Positions 23,939-33,582 are shown, numbered from the stretch's first letter. The stretch: 64,000 bases of DNA from Acidimicrobiaceae bacterium (GCA_027449885.1 DAIDKS010000031.1:44895-108894); one strand, 5' to 3'. Numbers and translations are program-made. Notes: generated by a model from the sequence alone, not told the origin.

Positions 23939-24903
23939 TCGCCCGTGACCGCGAAGCACGCGACGTCCTGATCCGTCGAGACGGCCCTCAATCGCGGTGT
24001 CGCCACGCGGCACGCGTCGGTAGCGAGCGGGCATCGTGGCGCGAAGCGGCAACCGGGACCGGGGTTGATGACCTTGGGCGGTTCACCGAGATCCGTTAGC
24101 GATGCGTCATCCGAGAGCGGTAGGCGGGGGTCGGGCGCGGTCGACATGAGGAGTCGCGTGTAGGGGTGCTGCGGATGGCTGATCACGTCCTCGGTGCGTC
24201 CCGTCTCGACGATGCGGCCGGCGTAGAGCACGATCATCCGATCCGCGACGTACCTGGCGCTCGCCAGGTCGTGGGTGATGTACAGAATCGACACGCCTTC
24301 GCGATCGCGCAGGTCCCGCATCACGTTTAGGAGGCCGATGCGAATCGAGACGTCCAGCATCGAGACGGGCTCATCGGCCAGGATGAGCGACGGACGTGAC
24401 GCCAGGGCTTGTGCGAAACCCAGGCGCTGACGCTGGCCGCCCGAGAGTTCGTGCGGGAAGCGGCGCAGGACCTCGGCGCCGGGAAGGAGCCCCACCCTCT
24501 CCAGGAGTGAGACGGCCGCATCGTGACGCTGCTCGCCCGACAGCTCCGGTCGGTGCAGTTTGAGGGCTCGCTCGATCCCGTGACCCACCCGGAGAACTGG
24601 ATTGATGGAACCGAACGGATCCTGAAAGACCATAGGCATACGTCCGCGCACGCGACGGCTCGGCCGTCGTCCGACCGACTGGCCCTCAAAGAGGATCCGC
24701 CCCTCGGACGGTGGATAGAGCCCCGCGAGGACACGCGCAATGGTGGACTTGCCCGAGCCCGACTCGCCCACGAGTGCCACGATCTCCGAGGCACCCACCT
24801 CGAAGGTCACGTCATCGATCGCGTGCAGAGTCCCCCGCGTGCGCAATCCACCGACGCGGAACAATCGGGTGATGCTTTCGACGGAGAGGACGGCGTTGCT
24901 CAC
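23935..24903 (-). CDS. Oligopeptide/dipeptide-type ABC transporter ATPase (OppF-like)
   Basis: Walker A GESGSGKST, LSGGQRQR, C-terminal oligo_HPY CRFAPRCPLATDACR. Confidence 0.94.
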   Translation of the reverse strand: MSNAVLSVESITRLFRVGGLRTRGTLHAIDDVTFEVGASEIVALVGESGSGKSTIARVLAGLYPPSEGRILFEGQSVGRRPSRRVRGRMPMVFQDPFGSINPVLRVGHGIERALKLHRPELSGEQRHDAAVSLLERVGLLPGAEVLRRFPHELSGGQRQRLGFAQALASRPSLILADEPVSMLDVSIRIGLLNVMRDLRDREGVSILYITHDLASARYVADRMIVLYAGRIVETGRTEDVISHPQHPYTRLLMSTAPDPRLPLSDDASLTDLGEPPKVINPGPGCRFAPRCPLATDACRVATPRLRAVSTDQDVACFAVTGE

Positions 24904-25865
24904 GGCACCTCCAGCGGGTGAACCAGGTGGCAACGAACTGAACGACTGTCGTCGCTCAGGAGTTCGGGCCGCGTCGTGCGGCAGGCGTCTGTAGCGTTCG
25001 GGCACCGCGGAGCGAAGAGACAGCCCGGGGGCGGCTCAACAAGTGACGGCGGATTGCCCGGGATGCCCGTCAATGGCTTCAGGTCTCCGAGCAGCGACGG
25101 GAAAGCGTCCATCAGTCCGACCGAGTACGGATGCTGCGGGTCGTCGAAGACGGCCCTCGTCGAGCCGAGCTCGACGACCTCCCCGGCGTACATGACGGCC
25201 AGGCGATCGGAGAAGTGCGACACCACGCTCATGTCGTGGGTCACGAACAGGACGGAGAAGCCGAGCCGTTCCCGGAGCGCGTGAATCTGTCGCATCAGCG
25301 ATCGCTGCGCCACGACGTCCAGAGCGGATGTGGGCTCGTCCATGATCACGAGCTTCGGTTCGAGCAGGAGGGCCATGGCGATCATGGCGCGCTGGCGCAT
25401 TCCCCCGGACAACTGGAAGGGGTAGCTCTTGAGGTGCGCTGGGTCAATCGACACCATGGATAAGACTTCGGCACTGCGGTCAGCAATCTGACGATCGTCC
25501 CACTCGGTGTGCGCGCGGCAGACGTCGGCTAGCTGCGCACCGATAGAGAGGGTCGGATTGAGCGCGTTCATCGCGCTCTGCATCACGACCGAGACGTCGC
25601 GCCATCGGTGGCGGCGCAACTCTTCAGGCTTGAGTGCGGTCAAATCCAGCCCATCGAACTGGACCACGCCCCCGGTCATCCGAGCCGGATAGCTCAGCAA
25701 CTGTGCGATTGCGAAGAGCAGGGTCGACTTCCCGCAGCCGGACTCCCCCACGATGGCGAGGAACTCACCCCGGTCGAGGTCGAGAGAGACGCCGTTGACC
25801 GCGCGAGCCGGTCCGGCAGGAGTTTCGTACTCCACGTAGAGATCGTGAACGTGCAGGAGACTCAC
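24900..25865 (-). CDS. Oligopeptide/dipeptide-type ABC transporter ATPase (OppD-like)
   Basis: [52 protein letters not shown]. Confidence 0.94.
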   Translation of the reverse strand: MSLLHVHDLYVEYETPAGPARAVNGVSLDLDRGEFLAIVGESGCGKSTLLFAIAQLLSYPARMTGGVVQFDGLDLTALKPEELRRHRWRDVSVVMQSAMNALNPTLSIGAQLADVCRAHTEWDDRQIADRSAEVLSMVSIDPAHLKSYPFQLSGGMRQRAMIAMALLLEPKLVIMDEPTSALDVVAQRSLMRQIHALRERLGFSVLFVTHDMSVVSHFSDRLAVMYAGEVVELGSTRAVFDDPQHPYSVGLMDAFPSLLGDLKPLTGIPGNPPSLVEPPPGCLFAPRCPNATDACRTTRPELLSDDSRSVRCHLVHPLEVP

Positions 25866-26764
25866 GCGCGGACCGCCCTTCGCGCGCGCCGTCGCGACAC
25901 GGGCCGCAGCGCAGGATTGGCCACCTCGTCAAAGGCGTAGTTGAGGAGGGCCAGCGCACTCCCGAGGACGGCGATCGCGATGCCGGGTGCCAGAGCCCAC
26001 AGTGGCAGTCCCGTCGCGAGGGCCTCGTTGTTCTGCGCCCAGTAGAGCATGGTGCCCCACGACTGCGAGTTGATGTTGCCTAGTCCCACGAACTGGAGTC
26101 CCGAGGCGGCCAAGACGGCGTAGAGGGCGGCACCGAGGAAGTTCGCCACGATCAACGACGTCATCGGTGGGAGCAATTCGACGAAGATCACGTATAGGGG
26201 CGATTCCCCCCGCGCTCGCGCCGCAAGGAGGTAGTCCCGATTGCGAAGCGAGAGCGCCTGGACCCTTAGTTGACGGGCCCCGTACGACCACCCCGTGACG
26301 ACGAGGACGAAGACCATGAGCCAGAAGCTCGCGCTCTTCAAGTAGGCGGTTATCACGATGATCAGCGGGAAAGTCGGGATCACGAGCACGACGTCGGTGA
26401 ACATCGAGAGCAGGTCGTCGATCCAGCCGCCGAAGTACGCAGCGCTCACGCCGATGACAACGGACAGCACCGTCGAGAGAAGCCCCACAATCAACGCAAT
26501 GAACACGCTCTGGCGGGTGCCCGCCATCACCTGACTGAAAACGTCTTGACCGAAGGACGTGGTGCCGAGTGGATGTGACCACGACAGGCCCACCCCTGGC
26601 GTGTAGGCCTCGGCCGACGGGTTGTCGGGGGTGAACCACTGCGGGACGACCGCGATGACGAGAAGGATGAAGAGTATGACGGCCCCGACGAGGGCCTTCT
26701 TGTCGCGCCGTAGGAACCGGCCCACGGATCCGAGCCGACGCCCCAAAGTACGTAGCGCGATCAC
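25862..26764 (-). CDS. ABC transporter permease (OppC/DppC-like)
   Basis: HPLGTTSFGQDVFSQVMAGTRQSV; BPD_transp_1-like membrane domain. Confidence 0.92.
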   Translation of the reverse strand: MIALRTLGRRLGSVGRFLRRDKKALVGAVILFILLVIAVVPQWFTPDNPSAEAYTPGVGLSWSHPLGTTSFGQDVFSQVMAGTRQSVFIALIVGLLSTVLSVVIGVSAAYFGGWIDDLLSMFTDVVLVIPTFPLIIVITAYLKSASFWLMVFVLVVTGWSYGARQLRVQALSLRNRDYLLAARARGESPLYVIFVELLPPMTSLIVANFLGAALYAVLAASGLQFVGLGNINSQSWGTMLYWAQNNEALATGLPLWALAPGIAIAVLGSALALLNYAFDEVANPALRPVSRRRARRAVRA

Positions 26765-27744
26765 CGGCTGCTCCTGGTACGCGGGTCGAGGATCGCCGTC
26801 GCCACGTCCGAGATGAAGATGGCGAGGAGCACGGCGATGGTGATGAGGAGGAACAGCGACTGCATCAGCGGGTAGTCCTCATTTTGCACGGCCTGCAACA
26901 GCATGAAACCGAGACCGGGATAGTTGAAGACGTACTCCACCAGGATGGCTCCGGAGATGACAAAGCCCAGCGACATAGCGAATCCGGTGAGGTTCGGCAG
27001 CAGAGCGTTTCGGCCCGCGTACTGCCACAGGATCCGGCGAGGCTTCAACCCCTTCGCCCGCGCCATCTTCACGTAGTCCTCGGCGACGACCGTGATCATG
27101 TTGTTGCGCATGGTCAATATCCACCCGCCGATGGAGGTGATGATGATCGTGAAGGCGGGCAGTATCGCGTGGACCAGGACGTCCCCCACGAAGGACCACG
27201 TCATCGCCGGCGTCGCCGTTTCCGAGTAGCCGCCGAGAAGTGGGAACCAGTTCAGCGTGAGGGCGAAGAGCCAGATGGAAAGAAGCCCGACCCAGAAGTA
27301 GGGGAAGGCGGAGATTACGACGAACGTTGGTGGGAGGACGGAGTCCACCAGCCCTCCGCGACGCCACGCGGCGACTGCTCCGATCGCGGTACCGACGATG
27401 AAGGCAACGACCGTGCTCAGGCCGACCAGTCCGAGCGACCAGGGCAGAGCGCGCATGATGACTGTCGAGACGGGGATCGGGAAGTAACTCGTTGAGATCC
27501 CGAGGTTCCCGCGAAAGGTATTGCCGACGTACTGCACGTATGCCGAGATCAGACTCTCGTGGGAGTTGACCCCGAACGCAACCTCTAGTGCGTGGAGGGC
27601 GGCGGGGTTCACGTGCCCGTGGAACTTGGCCATCATGGCGACGGCTGGATTGCCGGGCATGAGCCGGGGGATGAAGAAGTTCACCGTGAGGGCAACCCAC
27701 AGGGCAACCAGTAGGAAGCCCACTCGGCGAATGAGAAACTTCAT
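26761..27744 (-). CDS. ABC transporter permease (OppB/DppB-like)
   Basis: MKFLIRRVGFLLVALWVALTVNFFIPRLMPGNP; VEYVFNYPGLGFMLLQAVQNEDYPLMQ. Confidence 0.93.
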   Translation of the reverse strand: MKFLIRRVGFLLVALWVALTVNFFIPRLMPGNPAVAMMAKFHGHVNPAALHALEVAFGVNSHESLISAYVQYVGNTFRGNLGISTSYFPIPVSTVIMRALPWSLGLVGLSTVVAFIVGTAIGAVAAWRRGGLVDSVLPPTFVVISAFPYFWVGLLSIWLFALTLNWFPLLGGYSETATPAMTWSFVGDVLVHAILPAFTIIITSIGGWILTMRNNMITVVAEDYVKMARAKGLKPRRILWQYAGRNALLPNLTGFAMSLGFVISGAILVEYVFNYPGLGFMLLQAVQNEDYPLMQSLFLLITIAVLLAIFISDVATAILDPRTRSSR

Positions 27745-27781
27745 CTCCCCGGCTCAGCTCAGCACTCGGTCGTCGCGTCGA

Positions 27782-29455
27782 CTAGTTGATCGGCTTCAGA
27801 TTGTCGAGTATGTAGCCCCAGTCCGGCATGTTGTACAAGGCTGGCTGCGCGTACGGGTTGGACGCCGTCGGGAAGCCCGAGAACTGCTTGTAGTTGTACT
27901 GGAACCAGTCGACTTCCTCGAGGACCGGGATAACCGGGGCCTGCTGCACCATGACCATCTGGAGCTTGTTCACGATGGCGTGCTGGAGCGTCGCGTTCGT
28001 CGTCGTCCCGTACTGGTTGAGCAGCGCGTCCACCGTCTTGTTGGAGAAGCGCTCCCAGTTGGAGGCGGCGGCAGTGCCGATCGGTGCCGAGTTCTTCGAG
28101 AACAGCCACTGACGCAGTTCGTAGAACGGGGTCGGGCCACCGGTCTCCACGTTGTAGGCCAACTGGAACTTCCCGGCGTAGACGTCGGAGTAGAAGTTAG
28201 TCGACGCAATCGGGTTGACGGTCGCGGCGATGCCCACCTTGTTGAGCTCCTGCGCGATCACCTGCACAGTCGCAACCCAGTCGGAGTAGCCACCGTTGGT
28301 GATGATCGAAAGGCTCAACTTCTTGCCGTTCTTGGCGAAGATGCCGTCGCTGCCCTTCTTGTACCCGGCAGACTTCAGCAGACTGACGGCCTTCGCCGGG
28401 TCATAACTGGAGCCCTGAGCCTTGACGGCCGCCGATGACGACCACGCCGAGAAGGTCGGAGCCACGATGCCCGTCTGACTCGCCGGCGGCTCGTAGCCGT
28501 ACTCACCGATCTTGGACACGGTTGGACGATCAATCGCGTAACTGATCGCTTGGCGTACCTTGACGTTGTTCAGTGGCGCCTGAGTGAGGTTCGGGAACAG
28601 CGACACGTTCGCGACCGGCGGGAACCAATAGGCGTTTCCCGGCTTCTTCGCAACGTAGTAGCTCTTGATGTTCGGGATGAACTGAGCGCCCCACTGCGAC
28701 TGGCCCGTGGCGAGGTACTCGTTACAGGTGTTGTTCGAGAGGAAGGCGGGCATGTTGACCGTCTTCACCACGGCCTTGCCGGCCTGCCAGTAGTGGGGGT
28801 TGGCCGTCCACTGAATGTTCTGCGGCGTGCACTTGTTCATCAGGTATCCACCCGTCCCGATGGGGTGTGAGACCGGGTTGGACACCGGGTTGGAGATCTT
28901 GCTCCAAATGTGCTCGGGAACGATCGGCACCTGTCCGGCGACGTAGTAGAAGTACGGAACTGCCGGCGCCGAGAAGTCGAAAACGACCTTGTTCGCCCCC
29001 GCTTGAGTGACGCTCGAGAGCACCGACCACACCGCGTTGGCGTCGAGGGCCGGGTACTTCTTCAGCAGGTTGAACGTGTAGACGACGTCCGCCGCGCTGA
29101 AGGGCTGCCCGTCCGACCACTTCACACCGCTGCGAATCGTGAAGGTCAGCGTCTTGTTCCCATTGCTCCACGCCGACCCGGTGGCCAACCACGGCGTCAC
29201 CTTGCCGCTCTGCAGCGAGTTGACGAACTCGAGCGTCTCGTACGTCACGCCCACCGAATAGGGTGACGACGACGCCAAGAACGGGTTGAACGAGCAGGGC
29301 CACAGCATCCCCTGTTCGTTCGCCAGGTTCAGTGGGACTTGCGGGGCCGCTGCGGCCACGCTCGTTCCCAATAGCCCCGGGGTCACCGAGAACAACAGCC
29401 CGGCGATCATCGCAAAGGACGAGCCGATCAGGCCCAACCTTGACTTCCTTCTCAC
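27782..29455 (-). CDS. ABC transporter family 5 solute-binding protein
   Basis: Signal peptide VRRKSRLGLIGSSFAMIAGLLFSVTPG...AAAA; GVKWSDGQPFSAADVVYTFNLLKKY; strong SD (GGGAGGAG) before GTG 29455. Confidence 0.92.
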   Translation of the reverse strand: MRRKSRLGLIGSSFAMIAGLLFSVTPGLLGTSVAAAAPQVPLNLANEQGMLWPCSFNPFLASSSPYSVGVTYETLEFVNSLQSGKVTPWLATGSAWSNGNKTLTFTIRSGVKWSDGQPFSAADVVYTFNLLKKYPALDANAVWSVLSSVTQAGANKVVFDFSAPAVPYFYYVAGQVPIVPEHIWSKISNPVSNPVSHPIGTGGYLMNKCTPQNIQWTANPHYWQAGKAVVKTVNMPAFLSNNTCNEYLATGQSQWGAQFIPNIKSYYVAKKPGNAYWFPPVANVSLFPNLTQAPLNNVKVRQAISYAIDRPTVSKIGEYGYEPPASQTGIVAPTFSAWSSSAAVKAQGSSYDPAKAVSLLKSAGYKKGSDGIFAKNGKKLSLSIITNGGYSDWVATVQVIAQELNKVGIAATVNPIASTNFYSDVYAGKFQLAYNVETGGPTPFYELRQWLFSKNSAPIGTAAASNWERFSNKTVDALLNQYGTTTNATLQHAIVNKLQMVMVQQAPVIPVLEEVDWFQYNYKQFSGFPTASNPYAQPALYNMPDWGYILDNLKPIN

Positions 29456-29566
29456 AGTGAGACTCCTCCCTCCGGACCCCCTCGGTCCCGGATTCCCCAA
29501 CGTGACCGCCGAACCTGCGGAGTCCGGGACTCTCGTCCCACCCCCCCACCTGGTGACCACACCGTC

Positions 29567-29629
29567 ACACTATGTGAAGAGTTAACACTCAGCAAGCCAG
29601 CCCTGATCAATATTCACATTGATTGTGAA
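29567..29629 (-). promoter_or_regulatory. Composite promoter/operator element B (ABC transporter operon)
   Basis: ACACTATGTGAAGAGTTAACACTCAGCAA-N18-TCACATTGAT; includes perfect inverted repeat TTCACA-TTGAT-TGTGAA at 29613-29629. Confidence 0.78.
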
Positions 29630-29660
29630 GAACGTACGACTTTCTCGTTCATTACTGCCA

Positions 29661-30686
29661 TCATGCGCTCGTAGTCACCTTAGACAGCACCGGCGACGAA
29701 TCGATTGAACGCCCCCGACGCTCGCCGAGGCGCAGGGTCAACACCTGTCCGACGACGACTTCGAGAAGGCCCGTAAGCCAGTTCGGCGTCCCGAACGGCA
29801 ACTCGAGGTCAACGTCGGCCCCGAGCGGGTGGCGGCCGCGAGGACGGATGACGAGAGTCCTCGCACCGAGCGCGCGACCCGTCGCGAGGAGCTCCTCGGC
29901 CACCGCGTCGCTCAACTCGTCAGTCAGGATGAGAGTGAGTGCGGTGTCGGTAGCGTCCGCGCCGATGGGTCCATGGAGGTAGTCGGGTGCGGCGAACGCT
30001 TCGGCGCGTAGTCCGGAGACCTCGCGAACCTTGAGTGCGATCTCGCACGCGGTGGCGTAGCCCACCCCCCGGCCCACCATCGTGAGTCCGCGCGGCGCAT
30101 CGATCAGTTCGACTGGCATCTCCGCGCCGAGGGCCCATTCGATGACCTCGCCCACGGCGTCGGCGGTCGCATCCAGACCGTCGAGTGGCTCCGAGCCGAG
30201 TGCCGAAACGATCTGGCCCAGGGCGTGCCAGGTGGCGGTAAAGGTCTTCGTCGAGGCAATGGCGAGTTCGGGGCCCACCCCGAGGTCGATCACCACGTCG
30301 GACTCGAGAGCGAGCGGCGAGTCGAGCGAGTTCGTGATCGCGCCGGTCGGTCGCCCTTGTTCCCTCCCAGCACGGATCACGTCGATCATGCCGGGTGAAC
30401 GGCCCGACTGCGAGATGGCTAGGACTCCCGCACCGCGCAGCCCCGGGACGCGCACCCCCTCGAACAGTGATGGCGCAGCGAGCGCCACCACTAGACCGGC
30501 ACGTTGCCCAGCCAGGTACTGGAAGAACCGCGCGGCGTTGTCCGATGATCCCCGGGCCGCCACCAGGGCGTAGTCCAGTCCTCGCCAAGCCTCGGCAATC
30601 CGCGCCGCCGCCTCGGCTCCGCCGTCAGCCCTGGCCCGCAACAGTTCGCCCTGACTACGGATCTCGGATTCGAAGTTCGTCGTCAC
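29661..30686 (-). CDS. SIS-domain protein, GlmS-isomerase-like (amino-sugar phosphate isomerase/deaminase-like)
   Basis: ARGSSDNAARFFQYLAGQRAGL; LAISQSGRSPGMIDVIR; DYLHGPIGA. Confidence 0.87.
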   Translation of the reverse strand: MTTNFESEIRSQGELLRARADGGAEAAARIAEAWRGLDYALVAARGSSDNAARFFQYLAGQRAGLVVALAAPSLFEGVRVPGLRGAGVLAISQSGRSPGMIDVIRAGREQGRPTGAITNSLDSPLALESDVVIDLGVGPELAIASTKTFTATWHALGQIVSALGSEPLDGLDATADAVGEVIEWALGAEMPVELIDAPRGLTMVGRGVGYATACEIALKVREVSGLRAEAFAAPDYLHGPIGADATDTALTLILTDELSDAVAEELLATGRALGARTLVIRPRGRHPLGADVDLELPFGTPNWLTGLLEVVVGQVLTLRLGERRGRSIDSSPVLSKVTTSA

Positions 30687-30734
30687 CGTCCCCCTATCGC
30701 GAGCACGTAGCGTAGCCCGCACGCCGGGTATCGA

Positions 30735-31502
30735 TCACGCTCGGTCGCGAGCGAAGAGTCGACGAGCACCCCGCAGGGTAACCACGGCGTCATTGATCAC
30801 AACGTGTGACGCGAGGTCGGCCACATCACTGGGCTCAAGGTGCCGCGCATTCCCTCCCCCGAAGTGGACGATGTCAGCGTCGAACTCCGCGACGAACCCT
30901 CGCGCGGCCCGGCGCAAGTTGGCCATCCACGCCCGTGGATCGCGCGCCCGAGCCGGTTCGCCGAGGGACTCATCGTAGGTCTCTCCGTCAACGAAGTCCT
31001 CGGCGCCCACATCGCGAACCCGCACCCTATCGCCATCGACGACGAGAGCAATCCCGAAACCCGTGCCCAAGGTGAACACGAGCTCCCGCCCCTCACCGAG
31101 AGTGGCACCCAGGGCCGCGAGAGTTGCGTCGTTCACCACACGCACATCACGACCGGTTGCCTCTCGCAAACGGGCCTGCAGGTCGAATCCCCTCCACTGA
31201 ACATCGATCTCCGCATCGACCGCGGTGTCGATCCCCCCGATTCGCGAGAGGTTCCCGGGCTCGAGGACGCACCCATCCTCCATGTCGCCTGGGAAGCCCA
31301 CCCCCACGTGCTCGCACGGCGCTTCGTCGATCATCGCGGCCAGCGTCGCCACCATGCGTTCGGGAGGACAGGGGTAGGGCGTGGCGACTCGCTGGAGAGG
31401 GCCGATCAGGGCCCCCTCCGCATCGAGGCGCCCCACCTTGATCGACGTCGCTCCAACGTCGACGCTCAGTATGCACGAATCAAAGGAAGCACTCGGCATC
31501 AC
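30735..31502 (-). CDS. ROK-family sugar kinase-like protein (polyphosphate glucokinase-like)
   Basis: CILSVDVGATSIKVGRLDAEG; HVGVGFPGDMEDG; VVNDATLAALGATLGEGRELVFTLGTGFGIALVVDG. Confidence 0.85.
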   Translation of the reverse strand: MMPSASFDSCILSVDVGATSIKVGRLDAEGALIGPLQRVATPYPCPPERMVATLAAMIDEAPCEHVGVGFPGDMEDGCVLEPGNLSRIGGIDTAVDAEIDVQWRGFDLQARLREATGRDVRVVNDATLAALGATLGEGRELVFTLGTGFGIALVVDGDRVRVRDVGAEDFVDGETYDESLGEPARARDPRAWMANLRRAARGFVAEFDADIVHFGGGNARHLEPSDVADLASHVVINDAVVTLRGARRLFARDRA

Positions 31503-31504
31503 GT

Positions 31505-31525
31505 GGCAGTGTAGATAACTCTGCC
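31505..31525. promoter_or_regulatory. Imperfect palindrome GGCAGTGT-AGATA-ACTCTGCC in the divergent ROK/MFS promoter region
   Basis: 7 of 8 arm positions pair; sits in the 56-bp gap between divergent genes. Confidence 0.5.
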
Positions 31526-31558
31526 GCTCATCTCACCTCCGTAGACTCGCGATCGGCC

Positions 31559-32740
31559 GTGACATCCCCCCACTCCAACTCCTCCGATCCACCGACGATG
31601 GTGCACCTGACGAGGATGGGCTTCGTGGTGCTCACTGCCGCTTTCGTGCTTGGTGGAGCCACCACCTCACTCTTCGGACCTCTCCTAGTGACTTTCTCGG
31701 AACGCTTCCACCTCTCGACTGCGGGCGCCGGCCGGATTCTCGCGGTTTACTTCGGCGGCGGTGTCCTGGGCGTTCTGCCGGGCTGGGTAGGAGTCCGACG
31801 TTTCAGCGGCCGCGCGGTCCTCAACGCCGCCCTCATGACGATGGCCTTCGGGGCTGCGCTGGTGTCCCTCGCTTCGCACTGGATCCTCGCGGAGGTCGGG
31901 GCGGGGGTGCTCGGAGTCGGCTTCGGCGCCTCGGGCATTACCTTGAACACGCTGTTGACTCGTACCGCCGTCGAAGTGCGAGCTCACATGCTCAGCGTTG
32001 GCAACGCAGGCTTTGGAGTCGGTGCCGTCGTCACCCCCCTCGCCCTGATCGGCGTCCACCCGATCCACTACGCCCTACTCGTCAGCATCCTCGGCATCGC
32101 CTCGCTCGCCCTCGCCCTGACAACTCGTGGCGTCGTCGCACCACCCCACCGCGACGAGACCCGGGGTACGACGCACCTCGACACCGGCCGACGTCGCAGG
32201 CTGATCGGTCTCTTCATCGGCGGCTACGTCCTCTACGAGTCTGTCGAGTCCGGGGCCTCGGGATGGATGGCCAGCCAGCTCCACGGCACCGGTTACGGCG
32301 ACCGAACGGCGATTCTCGTGACGGCCGGTTTCTGGGCCGGGCTCGCCCTGGCTCGCGCCTTTGGTGGAGCACTCCACCGCCGCTTCCAGGCGCCGGCACT
32401 CGTGATCGGCAGCCTCGTGCTGGCCACCGTCGGTGCGCTCGGCGTTCGAGTCCACGTTCTCGCGCCGGTGGCCTACCCATTCCTGGGACTGGTGATTGCC
32501 TCGATCTACCCCATGGGGCTGATGTGGTTCTCGACATTGTCGCCGCACGACAGCGATGCCACGTCAGCGATCATCCTCTCGGCCATGGCCGGGAGCGTCA
32601 TCGGTCCCGCCCTCATCGACCTCCTGGTCGCCCGCTGGGGCGTCGGGGTGGTTCCTCTCAGTGTCGCGCTCTTCGCGGCGCTCGACGGGGCCGTCTTCTC
32701 GATTGCCCTCGTGAAGGGCTCTGCCCGTACGTCGCCGTAG
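31559..32740 (+). CDS. MFS transporter (sugar-type)
   Basis: 393 aa, multiple TM segments; GGATTSLFGPLLVTFSERFHLSTAGAGRIL. Confidence 0.87.
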   Translation: MTSPHSNSSDPPTMVHLTRMGFVVLTAAFVLGGATTSLFGPLLVTFSERFHLSTAGAGRILAVYFGGGVLGVLPGWVGVRRFSGRAVLNAALMTMAFGAALVSLASHWILAEVGAGVLGVGFGASGITLNTLLTRTAVEVRAHMLSVGNAGFGVGAVVTPLALIGVHPIHYALLVSILGIASLALALTTRGVVAPPHRDETRGTTHLDTGRRRRLIGLFIGGYVLYESVESGASGWMASQLHGTGYGDRTAILVTAGFWAGLALARAFGGALHRRFQAPALVIGSLVLATVGALGVRVHVLAPVAYPFLGLVIASIYPMGLMWFSTLSPHDSDATSAIILSAMAGSVIGPALIDLLVARWGVGVVPLSVALFAALDGAVFSIALVKGSARTSP

Positions 32741-32904
32741 CGCTCGGCGTCATTACGTCCTCCCGTGGCGGTGCGGCGCGCCGCGTGCTCGTCACCACTT
32801 CCAGCTCGGCGAGGCGTCGCGATCGCCCCGCGAGGGGATCACGCCCCCGGAGTGGTGACGATCGGGCTCGAGTCCTGGCGCTGGCGTCGTCCGACTGATC
32901 GTCC

Positions 32905-32932
32905 CCGAGCGTCGCCCCGCGACGACGCTCGG
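32905..32932. terminator. Hairpin CCGAGCGTC-N10-GACGCTCGG between convergent MFS and TetR genes
   Basis: 9-bp perfect inverted repeat, no U-tract. Confidence 0.45.
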
Positions 32933-32952
32933 ATCGTGCGTCACGCATCGTC

Positions 32953-33582
32953 CTACGAGTCCGAGCCCGCCGACTGGTCCATCGGCCGCGAGCGCAGCAC
33001 GCCGAGGCAGAAGTCGGCGACGCGCGTCGCCGTCACGTCCAGGCCGTCACGCCGCGGTATGACGAGCTGACCGACCGAGGCCGCCCAGAAGATCGCGACC
33101 AGCATCCCCACGTCGGTCTGGTTGGTGACCCAGCCGCGACGCTGGGCGTCGTCGAGCAGCGACATCCAGCGCGCGTACTGACCCTCGAGCATCTGCTGGA
33201 AGCGGCGGCGCGTGGCCGCGTCGGAGTGGATGTCGATCAGGGTCGTCACGATGGCGATCTGGTCGGCCTCGGCGAAGGACCACGACTCCTCGAGGTCGTT
33301 GCGCACCGCGGCGAGGAAGCCCTCGCGGTCGTCGCGCCCGAGCGCCGCGACGGCCGCCTCGACGTGGTCGTGGAGCGGCTCGGCGAGCCGCAGGTAGTTC
33401 GCCAGCTGGGCCTCGGCCACGACCTGGTCGCGGGACTCGAAGTGGTAGTAGACGGTGGGGACCCCGATGCCCGCCCGCTCGGCGAGGTCGAGGATCCGGA
33501 AGTTCCCGCTGCCCGACTCGGCGACCATCGCGGCCGCGATATCGATGATGCGTTGGCGCGTCAGCGACTCTCTGCGCTCCAC
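32953..33582 (-). CDS. TetR-family transcriptional regulator
   Basis: TRQRIIDIAAAMVAESGSGNFRILDLAERAGIGVPTVYYHFESRDQVV. Confidence 0.9.
   Translation of the reverse strand: MERRESLTRQRIIDIAAAMVAESGSGNFRILDLAERAGIGVPTVYYHFESRDQVVAEAQLANYLRLAEPLHDHVEAAVAALGRDDREGFLAAVRNDLEESWSFAEADQIAIVTTLIDIHSDAATRRRFQQMLEGQYARWMSLLDDAQRRGWVTNQTDVGMLVAIFWAASVGQLVIPRRDGLDVTATRVADFCLGVLRSRPMDQSAGSDS

Noticed and set aside
17490-32950. Classical integrative element boundaries (integrase, tRNA att site, direct repeats) for the catabolic island
   Set aside because: I found no integrase, transposase, tRNA gene or obvious flanking direct repeat, so only a compositional and functional island is claimed.
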